This document shows, in pieces, positions 7,794 to 16,601 of a stretch of DNA of 64,000 bases. The first letter of the stretch is position 1. The number at the start of each line of letters is the position of its first letter. This DNA is from Mycolicibacterium neoaurum VKM Ac-1815D (GTDB lineage Bacteria; Actinomycetota; Actinomycetes; Mycobacteriales; Mycobacteriaceae). The stretch spans positions 1,922,001 through 1,986,000 of the forward strand of contig NC_023036.2 of NCBI RefSeq assembly GCF_000317305.3. Reading direction: 5' to 3'. Made by a program: the position numbers and the translations under genes. A model generated the notes under the pieces. That model ran no database searches, had not been told where the DNA came from, and worked only from the letters and a program-made list of their open reading frames with translations.

Positions 7794-8441
7794 ATGACAT
7801 CAGCTGTAGACGCCGCGATCGACGACCCCCTCCCACCTTCGGTTCCGCGCAATGCCGGTCACAGCGTTCCGGCCGCTGCGCTGCGCGATCGCCGGACAGC
7901 GAATTGGGTTCGTTCGCACGGTATATCGGTGACGGCATGTGATGACCGGGACCTTGACCTTGTGCGGTCAAACGGGATTCGGTCGCGACAGGTCATCTTC
8001 CGGTGCCCTGCCGCGCCCGCGACGCTGCGTCGTGCCGATGATCTGGGAGTCTCCCGGTTCGTCGTCACCACCGGTGCGCAGCTCACACGGCTCGCGACGT
8101 GTGCAGGGCGCAATCACTATGTGTACCTCGACGATGATGCCCCGCTGATGCTCGGAGATCCGAAGGTCAAGGTCATCGGGTTACACACCCGGGTGGACGA
8201 TCAGGACTGGGCCGGCTCCGCGCAAAAGCTGGTGGCCAGGTCGGCGGTGCTGCTGGCATGCGGGTCCATGGTCAGGCGGATCATGCTCAGTGGTGGGCCG
8301 GTGGAGTTGTGGTTGGACGTCAACTGCGACAGGGCGCGGCAGATCGTGGCCGACGTCGACGCCGCGGTCCGTGCGGAGGCGGAATATTGGCATGTGCCGG
8401 CTCCCGCTGTCTCGATGGCGGCGCTGAGCACCGGTAACTGA
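7794..8441 (+). CDS. Short LysA-like (fold-type III PLP decarboxylase) protein, probably non-catalytic
   Basis: A 215-residue protein that reads like a cut-down diaminopimelate/ornithine decarboxylase barrel. GVSRFVVTTGAQLTRLATCA resembles the cofactor-barrel segment. VKVIGLHTRVDDQDW lines up with the VIGLHCHIGSQ motif, and a later VELWLDVNCDR resembles the LDLGGG region. The N-terminal strand that should hold the PLP-binding lysine (A-x-K-A-N) reads ANWVRSHGIS without it, and the C-terminal beta domain is missing. Full enzymes are about 400-450 residues. Decarboxylation is therefore unlikely; PLP binding or a relic domain is possible. It converges on csbD through a shared terminator. Confidence 0.55.
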   Translation: MTSAVDAAIDDPLPPSVPRNAGHSVPAAALRDRRTANWVRSHGISVTACDDRDLDLVRSNGIRSRQVIFRCPAAPATLRRADDLGVSRFVVTTGAQLTRLATCAGRNHYVYLDDDAPLMLGDPKVKVIGLHTRVDDQDWAGSAQKLVARSAVLLACGSMVRRIMLSGGPVELWLDVNCDRARQIVADVDAAVRAEAEYWHVPAPAVSMAALSTGN

Positions 8442-8461
8442 TCCCACCATTCCCGGACAGC

Positions 8462-8495
8462 ACAATGGGCCCCGCGGCGCTGCGGGGCCCATTGT
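8462..8495. terminator. Bidirectional intrinsic terminator
   Basis: A perfect 14-base inverted repeat, ACAATGGGCCCCGC (8462-8475) and its complement (8482-8495), around a six-base loop, followed by TTTG. It sits between the convergent LysA-like and CsbD genes and can terminate both. Confidence 0.8.
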
Positions 8496-8530
8496 TTTGC
8501 TTGATGCTGCCTTGTTCTTGCGGAAACGGG

Positions 8531-8770
8531 TTACTTGGCGCTCTCGGCGCTCTTCTGCCGTGCCTCGGCGGCGCTGGCGGCGGCGCGGGCGGCGTCGGCC
8601 TGCGCTTCCTTCTTGGCGACGTTGCGCTCTGCCTCGGCCTTGTCCTGTTGGGCCCGTCCCTCTTCGCGAAGTCCGTCATTGCCGGAGACGATCCCGGCGA
8701 CTTCCTTCACCTTGCCCTTGACGTCTTCGACGACACCACTCACGGCATTTTCGGGTCCGCTGTCAGCCAT
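8531..8770 (-). CDS. CsbD-family stress protein
   Basis: A 79-residue hydrophilic helical protein. The N-terminal half carries the CsbD signature (NAVSGVVEDVKGKVKEVAG, then DGLREEGRAQQDKAEAE) and the rest is Ala/Lys/Glu-rich coiled coil. CsbD proteins are abundant general-stress proteins of unknown biochemistry. The ATG has AAAGGA upstream. About 60 bases further upstream a GGGTA (minus strand, 8831-8827) resembles a SigF -10, but the -35 half is poor. SigF control is thus only suggested here, although it would fit with the SDR gene nearby. Confidence 0.85.
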   Translation of the reverse strand: MADSGPENAVSGVVEDVKGKVKEVAGIVSGNDGLREEGRAQQDKAEAERNVAKKEAQADAARAAASAAEARQKSAESAK

Positions 8771-8847
8771 GGCGATTCCTTTCTACTGGGCGATATTCGC
8801 GAGGGCGATGTTCGCTGCGGTGTTAGTACCCGTCGCATTTCGGATCA

Positions 8848-10446
8848 TTACAAATTGTGATGTGCGTCACTTTTGAGGTCGATCGCCATTTCGGTGGCGT
8901 TGCGGGTGCGTTCGGCGTTGATGCGGTAGTCGCGGTCGTGTTTTCGGGTGCGTTGGCGTCGTGGGATGTCGGGTTCGCGGCCGGGGTGATCGATGAGGCT
9001 GATGTGTCGCGTTCTCGGTATCGGGGTGTCGATGGTGTTGTGCGGGAACAGGATCGGTGCGAGCGGCATCGTTGTGTAGGTGTGCCCGTTCGGGGCGGTC
9101 CATTCGGTGGTGCCGTCGGGGTGGGCTTTGGGGGTCCAGCCGGTTTTCAGGGTTTTGAGTAGGTGGTGTTCTCGGCACAGCGGTCGTAGGTTGCCCGGGT
9201 GGGTGGCTCCGGCCGGCCACGGGGTGAGGTGGTCGAGGTCGCAGCGCTGGGCGGGCTTTCCGCAGCCGGGGAAGCAGCACGTCATCGATGTCATGCGGAC
9301 AAAAGCCGCGAGCGCTGTCGAGGGTCGGTAGCGGGGTTCGGAACCCAGCTCGGTGGCACTGTTCAGGGACCGGACTTTTGCACCGGTCGCGATGAGCTCG
9401 GCCAGCAGGTGGGCGGGGATGATCGCCCCGTCCAGGGTGATCCCGGCGCCCAACCCAGGTCGAGTGCTGGCGGCCGGTGCGGCGGGGCGCTGGGCGGCGC
9501 TGCCATCGTGCGCGGCGGGCTCCTCAGCCGCCGGCTCGGCCACCGGCTGTGCCTGGTCCTCACCGGCCTCGGGCGTGCCGTGCACGGGTCCGGTCGACGG
9601 CGCGGGCCCCGAGGCTGGCGTCGCCCCGTTCCCGCTGTCGGGTTCTTGTCCGGTGAGCACGTAGATGGTCACCGCTCCGGCCCGAGGATCCTTCCCCGAC
9701 CCAGCGCACTCAGGGTTACCGCACAGGCAGGTCAAGGTGTCGGCTCCGGCCAGGACTGCCGCCAGGGCATCGGCGCGGCGTTCGGCCACGGTCCGCGGAT
9801 CGGCATCGCAGACACCGTGGGCGAGGTCGTTGAGCCGCGCTTGGCTGATCGCGGCGTCGGTGGTGCGCATGCGTCCCCAGAACGAGACGACACCGTCGGG
9901 GTCATCGCTATCGCCGAAGTCGATGTAGCGGTCTTTGGCCGCGGCCTTGGCCCGGATGACCGCGATCGGGTCGAACTTATGGACCCAGAAGTCGACCGCG
10001 GCGATCAGCGCGTTCTCCGATAAGGCGCCGTATTGGTGGGCGGTGCCGGCGATCCCGGCATCGATCAACGCCAACGCGTCCTCGTCGGTGACGAGGTGGG
10101 TGCGCCAGGTGATCGCATTGATCACCTTGGCCGACACCAACCCCCGCGCGAACACCTCCGCAGTACGGGGCAGCCTGTCACGCAAGGCCATCCCGATGCG
10201 CATCTGGGTGCTGGCGGCGCGCGGCCCGAGATTGCAGGCCGCGCTGATCTCGGCCTTCGCGTGGGCCCATCCGTCGATGAGCTTCAACGCCGATGACTCG
10301 TCTTCGTCCTCGCAGTGCCGTGCGGTGACCTCGGCGATCGCGGCCAGCCGCCGGGCCGCCGCAGCCGCTTCGGCACGGGTGGCATCGGTGACCTCGGCGA
10401 TGAGCTCCCCATCGCTCAGCTCCGACAACCCCGATCTTTCGAACAT
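8848..10446 (-). CDS. DUF222/HNH endonuclease-domain protein (REP13E12 family)
   Basis: A 532-residue protein of the 13E12-repeat family widespread in mycobacteria. It has an N-terminal helical DUF222 region (about 1-260), a Pro/Ala-rich linker (about 270-350) and a C-terminal HNH domain. The HNH domain has two zinc-type Cys pairs (CCFPGC and PLC), DLDHLTPW and REHHLLKTL. The HNH residues look intact, so nuclease activity is possible but unproven for the family. These genes are often multicopy, and phiRv1 integrates in REP13E12 copies in M. tuberculosis. ATG 10446 is chosen as the first Met of the MFERSGLSELSDGEL family start; the frame stays open to 10515. Confidence 0.8.
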   Translation of the reverse strand: MFERSGLSELSDGELIAEVTDATRAEAAAAARRLAAIAEVTARHCEDEDESSALKLIDGWAHAKAEISAACNLGPRAASTQMRIGMALRDRLPRTAEVFARGLVSAKVINAITWRTHLVTDEDALALIDAGIAGTAHQYGALSENALIAAVDFWVHKFDPIAVIRAKAAAKDRYIDFGDSDDPDGVVSFWGRMRTTDAAISQARLNDLAHGVCDADPRTVAERRADALAAVLAGADTLTCLCGNPECAGSGKDPRAGAVTIYVLTGQEPDSGNGATPASGPAPSTGPVHGTPEAGEDQAQPVAEPAAEEPAAHDGSAAQRPAAPAASTRPGLGAGITLDGAIIPAHLLAELIATGAKVRSLNSATELGSEPRYRPSTALAAFVRMTSMTCCFPGCGKPAQRCDLDHLTPWPAGATHPGNLRPLCREHHLLKTLKTGWTPKAHPDGTTEWTAPNGHTYTTMPLAPILFPHNTIDTPIPRTRHISLIDHPGREPDIPRRQRTRKHDRDYRINAERTRNATEMAIDLKSDAHHNL

Positions 10447-10495
10447 ATGGGCGAGTCTACTTCGGGGCCCCGACAAGATCGGCCGCCGAAACATT

Positions 10496-10529
10496 GGAAC
10501 GGCCCCGGGAAACACACCGGGGCCGTTCC
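10496..10529 (-). terminator. Hairpin terminator after kup
   Basis: A perfect 13-base stem, GGAACGGCCCCGG (10496-10508) with its complement at 10517-10529 and an eight-base loop. It lies about 105 bases downstream of the kup stop and upstream of the HNH gene. It has no strong T tract, which is common for mycobacterial terminators. Confidence 0.6.
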
Positions 10530-10633
10530 GTGGGCCTGGAGCACCCGCTCCGTAAAGATCGTTGCCGCCTCAGTACCCGAGGCGTGCGACGATACTAACC
10601 TCTTTGTGACACGGATCACACGCGGGGTGGCAA

Positions 10634-12559
10634 TCAGACATCCAATCGTGACCCGACCAATATCGTTCGGTCTGGCGGCAGGTGGAAGTAGCCGGCCGCA
10701 TCGGCTGTGAGGAACGACGTGGCGACGAAAAGCCTTTTGCGCCAACCGGTCATGTCTGGACTGTCGCCCGGCACCAGCTCCAGGTGTGACAGGAAGTAAG
10801 ACGCCCTGTCCAGATCGACACCTCCTTCGGTGATCTCGCTGGGCAACATTCGCAGGGCGGCCGGGACGTCGGGGCGTTCCATGTAGCCGACATAGACCGT
10901 GACGTGCACGATCCCGTCATCGCGGTAGCCCAGGGAGTCCACGGAGATGCGCTTGTCGTCGGGTAAGCGGGGGACCGGGACGGTCTCGACGGCCACGATC
11001 ACCGCATGTTCGTGCAGGACGTGGTTGTGCTCGACGTTGGTGCGCATAGCCAGCGGAGTGGTGTCATCGGACCGATTCAGAAACACCGCGGTGCCGGGAA
11101 CGCGTACCAGCGGCGGTTGTCGGTCGGCCAGTTCGTCGATGAAGGGCCGTAGCGGTCCCTCGATCTCGTGCCGGGCTGCGGTCACCAGATGTCGTCCGCG
11201 CTGCCAGGTCGTCATCACGATGAAGGCGCAGATCGCGATGACCAGCGGCAGCCAGGCGCCGTGGACCAGCTTGGTGAGGTTGGCCGCCAAGAACATCAGA
11301 TCCACGAGCAGCAGTGCGCCGCCGCCCGCCACCAGCGCCCACAGCGGCCACCTCCACTCCTGTCGGGCGTAGTAGAGGAACAACAATGTGGTGATCGTGA
11401 TCGTCCCGCTGACCGCCATACCGAACGCGTAGGCCAGCGCTGCCGAGGACCGGAAGGCGAAGACGAGGGTGAGTACCGACATCATCAGTACCCAGTTGAT
11501 CCACGGGACGTAGATCTGCCCGATCGCGTTGGCCGAAGTGTGTGTGATGCGCAGGCGCGGCAGATAGCCGAGCTGGACGGCCTGGGACACCACGGAGAAC
11601 GCGCCGGTGATCACCGCCTGCGAGGCGATCACGGTGGCCGCCGTGGCCAACAGGACCAGCGGCAGCCGCGCCCACTCCGGGGCCAGCAGGAAGAACGGTG
11701 CGCTGTGCACATTGTCATCGCGCAACAACAGCGCACCCTGCCCGACGTAGTTCAGCGTGCAGGCCGGCAACACCAGGCCCAGCCATCCGATGACGATCGC
11801 ACGCCGTCCGAAGTGCCCCATATCGGCGTAGAGCGCCTCGGCGCCGGTGACCGCCAGCACGATCGCGGCAAGCGCAAAAAACGCGATGTGGAAGTGTCCG
11901 CCCATGAACGCGATGGCATACGTCGGCGACAGCGCGGCCAGAATCCCCGGGTTGCCGGCGATGCCGAGGACGCCGCACGCGCCGATCGCGACGAACCAGA
12001 CGATCATCACCGGACCGAAGAATCGCCCGACCGCCGCCGTACCCTGGCGTTGCGCGCTGAACAGCGCAACGATGATCACCGCGGTGATCGGGACAACCCA
12101 ATCCTTGAGACCGGGTTCGACGGTCTTGAGACCCTCCACCGCCGACAGCACCGATATTGCCGGCGTGATCATCGAATCGCCGAAGAACAGTGCGGCCCCG
12201 AACAGGCCGAGGAAGCCCAGCGCGATCGCGGTCCGGTGACCGCGCGTACTCGCACCGCGGCGCAGCAGCGTGATCAGCGCCATGATGCCACCCTCGCCGT
12301 GGTTGTCGGCGCGCATCACCAGGGTCACGTAGGTGAGCGTGACGATCGTCATGACCGACCAGAAGATCAGGGAGACAACGCCGTACACGTTGGCCTCGGT
12401 CAGTGGCACCGGGTGCGGGTCGGCGGGGTTGAAGACCGTCTGCAAGGTGTAGATGGGACTGGTGCCGATATCGCCGAACACCACGCCCAGCGCTCCGATG
12501 ATGATCGCCAGCCGCAGCGGCGGCGCGGACTGCTGTGGCTGTGCGGGTTGGTCTGGCAT
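10634..12559 (-). CDS. kup: Kup-family potassium uptake transporter
   Basis: A 641-residue proton-coupled K+ transporter. The N-terminal family signature GDIGTSPIYTLQTVF follows directly after a short Pro/Gln-rich start. About 12 membrane helices extend to residue 440, and a hydrophilic cytoplasmic domain of some 190 residues completes the protein. Length and layout match Kup/Trk-D proteins. Its start lies two bases beyond the modC stop on the same strand, so it is very likely transcribed with the molybdate genes, an unusual partnership. A hairpin terminator follows the gene. Confidence 0.9.
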   Translation of the reverse strand: MPDQPAQPQQSAPPLRLAIIIGALGVVFGDIGTSPIYTLQTVFNPADPHPVPLTEANVYGVVSLIFWSVMTIVTLTYVTLVMRADNHGEGGIMALITLLRRGASTRGHRTAIALGFLGLFGAALFFGDSMITPAISVLSAVEGLKTVEPGLKDWVVPITAVIIVALFSAQRQGTAAVGRFFGPVMIVWFVAIGACGVLGIAGNPGILAALSPTYAIAFMGGHFHIAFFALAAIVLAVTGAEALYADMGHFGRRAIVIGWLGLVLPACTLNYVGQGALLLRDDNVHSAPFFLLAPEWARLPLVLLATAATVIASQAVITGAFSVVSQAVQLGYLPRLRITHTSANAIGQIYVPWINWVLMMSVLTLVFAFRSSAALAYAFGMAVSGTITITTLLFLYYARQEWRWPLWALVAGGGALLLVDLMFLAANLTKLVHGAWLPLVIAICAFIVMTTWQRGRHLVTAARHEIEGPLRPFIDELADRQPPLVRVPGTAVFLNRSDDTTPLAMRTNVEHNHVLHEHAVIVAVETVPVPRLPDDKRISVDSLGYRDDGIVHVTVYVGYMERPDVPAALRMLPSEITEGGVDLDRASYFLSHLELVPGDSPDMTGWRKRLFVATSFLTADAAGYFHLPPDRTILVGSRLDV

Positions 12560-12561
12560 GC

Positions 12562-13647
12562 CTACATCATCGGTACCAGCGCGGGATGAAGCTGCACTTC
12601 CTGGGTTTTCATGACGAAGTACACCCGCTGCCCGACCTCCAGGTCCAGCTCAGCGGCCGCGGCTGGGGTGATATCGGCGGCCAGGCCCGTGCCGCCGTCG
12701 GGTTGCTCGGCACCGCGAACCCGTACCGTGCACCCGTGGATGTCGAGTTCGGCGATCTGCACCTGGACGATATTGCGCGGACTGGCGTGCGGCGCGCTCA
12801 AGTGGACCGCGACCGCGGCGGGACGGAACAGTGCGACGCCGGCCGACCCGACCTCCAGATCGCCCAAACCGGAGATGGTCTGGCCCCATGCGGTGCGCAG
12901 AATGCCAGGCTCGGAAAGGACGCCCGACACCAGATTGACCCCGGCGATGCGCGCGGCGAAATCACTTCGCGGTTCGCTCAGCACCTGGCGGACATTTCCG
13001 CTCTCCACCACATGGCCGTCGTCGATGACGACCACGGTATCGGCGAGGGCGAGTGCGTCGAGCAGATCGTGCGTGACGATGATCGCCGTGCGGCCGGTTT
13101 CCCGCAGCACCTCGCGCAGCAGCCGGCGCATTGCGGGCGCCGCGGTGACATCGAGTGCGGCCATCGGTTCGTCGAGCAGCAGCAGCCGCGGTTCGGCGGC
13201 CAGCGCCCGGGCGACCGCGATGCGCTGAGCCTGTCCGCCGGACAGCTCCGCCGGCCTGCGTGCTGCCAGCTCCATGGCGTCGACGGCCGTCAACCAGTGC
13301 CGAGCCTGCTCTCGGGCGGCCGAGCGCGACAAGCCCCGGCAGCGCGGGGCGTAGGCGACGTTGGCTTCGGCCGTCATATGCGGAAACAGCATTGCCTGCT
13401 GGGACAACATGGCGATGCCTCGGGCATGCGGCGGGACGAATATCCCGGCGGCGGTGTCGGTGAGGACGGTGTCACCGAGCTCGATGCGTCCACTGTCCGG
13501 GCGCAGCAGCCCGGTGATCATCAGCAGCAGCGTCGACTTACCGGCGCCGTTGGGACCCAGCACGGCCAGCACCTTGCCATCGGCGAGGGACACGTCGAAC
13601 TCGATTCCGCGCCGCCTCTGGCCGGCCGTGACCCGCACTGCGCTCAT
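12562..13647 (-). CDS. modC: Molybdate ABC transporter ATP-binding protein ModC
   Basis: A 361-residue ATPase powering molybdate import. Walker A is GPNGAGKST near residue 33, the signature is LSGGQAQR, Walker B is [12 protein letters not shown], and the switch His is in [11 protein letters not shown]. The C-terminal 120 residues form a TOBE/MOP domain ([12 protein letters not shown]...[13 protein letters not shown]), which binds oxyanion in ModC proteins. The gene overlaps modB by four bases and is followed almost immediately by kup. Confidence 0.92.
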   Translation of the reverse strand: MSAVRVTAGQRRRGIEFDVSLADGKVLAVLGPNGAGKSTLLLMITGLLRPDSGRIELGDTVLTDTAAGIFVPPHARGIAMLSQQAMLFPHMTAEANVAYAPRCRGLSRSAAREQARHWLTAVDAMELAARRPAELSGGQAQRIAVARALAAEPRLLLLDEPMAALDVTAAPAMRRLLREVLRETGRTAIIVTHDLLDALALADTVVVIDDGHVVESGNVRQVLSEPRSDFAARIAGVNLVSGVLSEPGILRTAWGQTISGLGDLEVGSAGVALFRPAAVAVHLSAPHASPRNIVQVQIAELDIHGCTVRVRGAEQPDGGTGLAADITPAAAAELDLEVGQRVYFVMKTQEVQLHPALVPMM

Positions 13648-14456
13648 AGCGCGCCCCGCAGCCGGCGGGTGCCCGAGGCGATCACGATCACTGCGGCGAC
13701 CACGATCAGGAGCAGCGACAGTGCCACGGCCGCATCGGGATCCGTTTCGCGCTGCAGATAGATCTCCAACGGCAGGGTGCGGGTCACCCCCTGCAACGAG
13801 CCCGCGAAGGTCAGCGTCGCCCCGAACTCGCCGAGCGCGCGTGCGAAGGCCAACACCGCGCCCGATATCAAGCCGGGCAGCACCAGCGGCAATGTCACGG
13901 TGCGCAGCACGGTGGTAGGGCGGGCGCCCAGGGTCGCCGCGATGTGCTCATATCCGTTGCCCGCCGAACGCAGCGCGCCCTCCAGGCTGACGACCAGGAA
14001 CGGCAGCGAGACAAAGGATTGCGCGAGTACGACAGCGGTGGTGGAGAACGCGATGTGCAGACCCCACAGTTCGAGGTATTCGCCGAGCAGTCCTTGACGG
14101 CCGAACGTGTAGAGCAGTGCGATACCGCCGACCACCGGCGGAAGCACCAACGGCAGCAATACCAGCGAGCGCAGGATCGCTTGGCCGGGAAAGTGTCCGC
14201 GCGCCAGCGCCAGGGCCATCGGTACCCCGAGCAGCACACAGACCAGTGTGCTGGCGCTCGCGGTCTTGAGGCTCAACAGCAGTGCGGCGCGCGATGATTC
14301 GGAGGTGATGAGAGGGATGAAGTGCGGCCAGTCAATTCTCGACAGGATCGCGACCAGCGGGGTGATCACGAACAATGCGCCCGCCGCGGCGGGCAGGTAG
14401 ATCCAGACGGGGAGACCTACCTGGACCGGCCCGCTGGGTCGGCGCGCGACGGTCAC
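13644..14456 (-). CDS. modB: Molybdate ABC transporter permease ModB
   Basis: A 270-residue inner-membrane permease with about six helices. The cytoplasmic EAA loop follows the family form ([20 protein letters not shown]), the site that docks ModC. It lies between modA and modC, overlapping each by four bases, so synthesis of the three subunits is coupled. The first residues are polar ([12 protein letters not shown]), followed by the first hydrophobic helix. Sulfate permeases share this fold, but the ModA and MOP-domain neighbours favour molybdate. Confidence 0.92.
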   Translation of the reverse strand: MTVARRPSGPVQVGLPVWIYLPAAAGALFVITPLVAILSRIDWPHFIPLITSESSRAALLLSLKTASASTLVCVLLGVPMALALARGHFPGQAILRSLVLLPLVLPPVVGGIALLYTFGRQGLLGEYLELWGLHIAFSTTAVVLAQSFVSLPFLVVSLEGALRSAGNGYEHIAATLGARPTTVLRTVTLPLVLPGLISGAVLAFARALGEFGATLTFAGSLQGVTRTLPLEIYLQRETDPDAAVALSLLLIVVAAVIVIASGTRRLRGAL

Positions 14457-15208
14457 GGTGTGGCAAAACCCGCTGCGGTGAGGACGTCCTGTCCGGCCGG
14501 GCCCGTCACGAGGTCGACGAAGTCTTGTGCGGCTTGTGAGTTGGCGGCCTCCTTGAGCACGGTGATCGGATAGGTGTTCACCGCGTCGGTGGACTCGGGG
14601 AACGGGACCGCAGTCACGTCGTCCGCGGCGCTCGCCGCATCGGTGACGTACACGAGTCCGGCATCGGCCTGACCGGAGGTGACCTTGCCCAACACATCGG
14701 TCACCGCGGATTCCTCACTGACCGGTGCCAGCTTGACGCCGGTGGCCTTCTCGACCTTCTCGGTGGCCGCCCCGCACGGGACCTGGGGCGCGCACACCAC
14801 AACCTGGGTGCCCGGCCGCGCCAGATCGGCGAAAGTCGCTATTTTCTTGGGATTGCCGAATGGCGTGACGATCGTCAAGGTGTTGCCGGCGAAGTTGACC
14901 GGCTCTCCGGCGACGGCGTCGGCGTCCACTGCCTTGGTCATATTGGCGGTGTCGGCGGAGGCGAACACATCGGCGGGCGCGCCCTGGGTGATCTGGGTGA
15001 CCAGATCGGAGGAGCCTGCGAAATTGAAGGTGACCGTCGTTCCGGGATGGTCCTTTTCGAATCGGGCCCCCAGCTCGGTGAACGTCTTCTTCAACGATGC
15101 GGCGGCGAACACCGTGAGCTGTGCGTCCGGCCGTGCTGAATCGCTCTGCGATGACGAGCATCCGGCGAGCAGGAGGGTGAGGGCCAACAGTCCCGCTAGC
15201 GGTTTCAC
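14453..15208 (-). CDS. modA: Molybdate-binding lipoprotein ModA
   Basis: A 251-residue periplasmic-side binding protein. The N-terminus is a lipoprotein signal with lipobox LLLAGC, so the mature protein is anchored at Cys16 or nearby. The ModA opening [20 protein letters not shown] and GSSDLVTQI supply the oxyanion-binding serines, and ADVFASAD follows. GTG 15208 is chosen because AGGAGG lies six bases upstream. The frame itself remains open to 15340, but that part overlaps the TOBE regulator. The gene overlaps the regulator upstream and modB downstream by four bases each. Confidence 0.92.
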   Translation of the reverse strand: MKPLAGLLALTLLLAGCSSSQSDSARPDAQLTVFAAASLKKTFTELGARFEKDHPGTTVTFNFAGSSDLVTQITQGAPADVFASADTANMTKAVDADAVAGEPVNFAGNTLTIVTPFGNPKKIATFADLARPGTQVVVCAPQVPCGAATEKVEKATGVKLAPVSEESAVTDVLGKVTSGQADAGLVYVTDAASAADDVTAVPFPESTDAVNTYPITVLKEAANSQAAQDFVDLVTGPAGQDVLTAAGFATP

Positions 15209-15609
15209 GACGTTCCTCCTGGAGTTTCGACGATGACGTTGGTGGCCTTGACGACGGCGACCGCCAGCGCGCCGGGCTGCAACCCGAGCTGTTCGGCCGA
15301 GGTGGTGCTCATGAGTGAGACCACGGTGAACGGACCGCACTGCATTTCGACTTCACACATCACGCGGTCGGCCGTGACCTTGGTGACGAGCCCGACGAGG
15401 CGATTGCGTGCGGAGCTGCTGGCTCCGGTCGGGTCCGCCGGTGGGGAGGCCTGTTCGCGGACGAACGCGGCCAGGACGTCGCCGGCGATGACCTTTCGTC
15501 CGGCGTCGTCTTTATGTGAGGCCAGCGCGCCGCTGTCGGTCCACCGGCGCACGGTGTCATCGCTGACGCCGAGCAGCTTGGCGGCGTCCTTGATGCGAAT
15601 TGCGGGCAC
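15205..15609 (-). CDS. MerR-like helix-turn-helix plus TOBE (Mop) molybdate-responsive regulator
   Basis: A 134-residue protein with an N-terminal excisionase/MerR-type helix-turn-helix (IRIKDAAKLLGVSDDTVRRW) and a C-terminal single Mop/TOBE domain (RNRLVGLVTKVTADRV..., QPGALAVAVVKATNVIVE). That pairing suggests DNA binding controlled by molybdate or a molybdopterin ligand. It is the first gene of the mod run and overlaps modA by four bases, consistent with autoregulation. GTG 15609 has AAGGAGGG six to seven bases upstream. It is not a canonical ModE (LysR-type helix-turn-helix plus two Mop units). Confidence 0.8.
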   Translation of the reverse strand: MPAIRIKDAAKLLGVSDDTVRRWTDSGALASHKDDAGRKVIAGDVLAAFVREQASPPADPTGASSSARNRLVGLVTKVTADRVMCEVEMQCGPFTVVSLMSTTSAEQLGLQPGALAVAVVKATNVIVETPGGTS

Positions 15610-15652
15610 CGATGCCCTCCTTGATCCGATTATGCGGTCAGAAGAGCATAGA

Positions 15653-16561
15653 TCAACCGCTTTTGCGGTTCTCCGTGAGTGCGACGAAGACAAGGTCGAG
15701 CATGCGCGGCCGGCCCGCCGCCTCCGCGGTGCGGCGGGAGACGATGTTCAGCCCGTCGATGGTGCCGATCAGATGTTCATCGCGATCGGTGCTGATATCG
15801 GCGGCCCACCTCCGCTGCGCGTGGCTCGCGTAATGGTGGCCGGCATGATCGGCGTCCACCACCTCCTCGTGGATTTCGGCGCCGGGGATCCAATAGATGC
15901 GGCCCGGTCGTACGGCGAACACTCCGACCACCATGTCCGCGACGGTGATCGCGTGTAGGTGCCCGGCAGCATGCCAGGCGTGCAGATCCTCGGCATCGGC
16001 AGCCGTCACATTGTGGGCCAGCGCGGGATTGAGCATGCGGTAGCGGGTGCGTACCAGTTCGACGGCGTCCTCGGCGCGCGCGAAGGGAACGAGCGCAATC
16101 CGGTGGTCCGGCTCACCCAGATCCCTGCACCGCGCGGCGTGCACGGTCTGGTCCAAGACGATGTCGGGTCCGTCGAGGGCTCCGGGCCGGGTTCGCAATC
16201 GCAGTGCCTTCGGCGCGAACTCCGACCATTCCGCCGCCACGCAGCGCGCCAGGTCGTCGATGTCATCGAAGGTATGCGCAATGATCTCGATGAACGGCCT
16301 GTCGATGTTTCGTCCACGAAACCTGATCCCGCCCAACAGGTCACCCCCCTCAGTGCGGATCGCGCGCTGCAGGTAGTCCGACGAGGACACCCCGGGTAGA
16401 TCGATATGGTCGGAGAACGAGCGGGCGAAGGCCTCGTCGCGGGTGCGGGCCAGTTCCTCGGCGAGCCACGCCGACACATGCCGGCGACCTGGTACACCGA
16501 ACAATGCGTCCGCCAGATCGTATTCAGGAGCCAGTGATGGCCAATCCTCAATCGGGCGCAT
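15653..16561 (-). CDS. GNAT-like hypothetical protein at the end of the nitrogen cluster
   Basis: A 302-residue protein. The C-terminal half looks like a GNAT acyltransferase: VADMVVGVFAVRPGRIYWI as the beta4/beta5 pair, a YASHAQRRWAAD helix, then GTIDGLNIVSRRTAEAAGR as the late helix. A canonical Q/R-x-x-G-x-G/A loop is not obvious, so catalysis is uncertain. The N-terminal half has a decapitated second GNAT-like fold or an unknown domain. It lies 40 bases after amtR on the same strand, suggesting it is the last gene of that transcript. ATG 16561 lacks a good ribosome site, so the start is tentative. Confidence 0.55.
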   Translation of the reverse strand: MRPIEDWPSLAPEYDLADALFGVPGRRHVSAWLAEELARTRDEAFARSFSDHIDLPGVSSSDYLQRAIRTEGGDLLGGIRFRGRNIDRPFIEIIAHTFDDIDDLARCVAAEWSEFAPKALRLRTRPGALDGPDIVLDQTVHAARCRDLGEPDHRIALVPFARAEDAVELVRTRYRMLNPALAHNVTAADAEDLHAWHAAGHLHAITVADMVVGVFAVRPGRIYWIPGAEIHEEVVDADHAGHHYASHAQRRWAADISTDRDEHLIGTIDGLNIVSRRTAEAAGRPRMLDLVFVALTENRKSG

Positions 16562-16601
16562 GCGCGCATTCAACGCGATGATCCCGCCGAAGCCAACGCG
16601 T

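Noticed and set aside
11168..12589. A 473-codon plus-strand frame over kup
   Set aside because: Composition rich in Arg/His/Asp/Gln with no motif; a shadow of kup.
15655..15670. A small inverted repeat AACCGC-TTTT-GCGGTT as a terminator or ModE-like site
   Set aside because: Six-base arms overlapping the end of the GNAT-like gene; too short to support a specific role.
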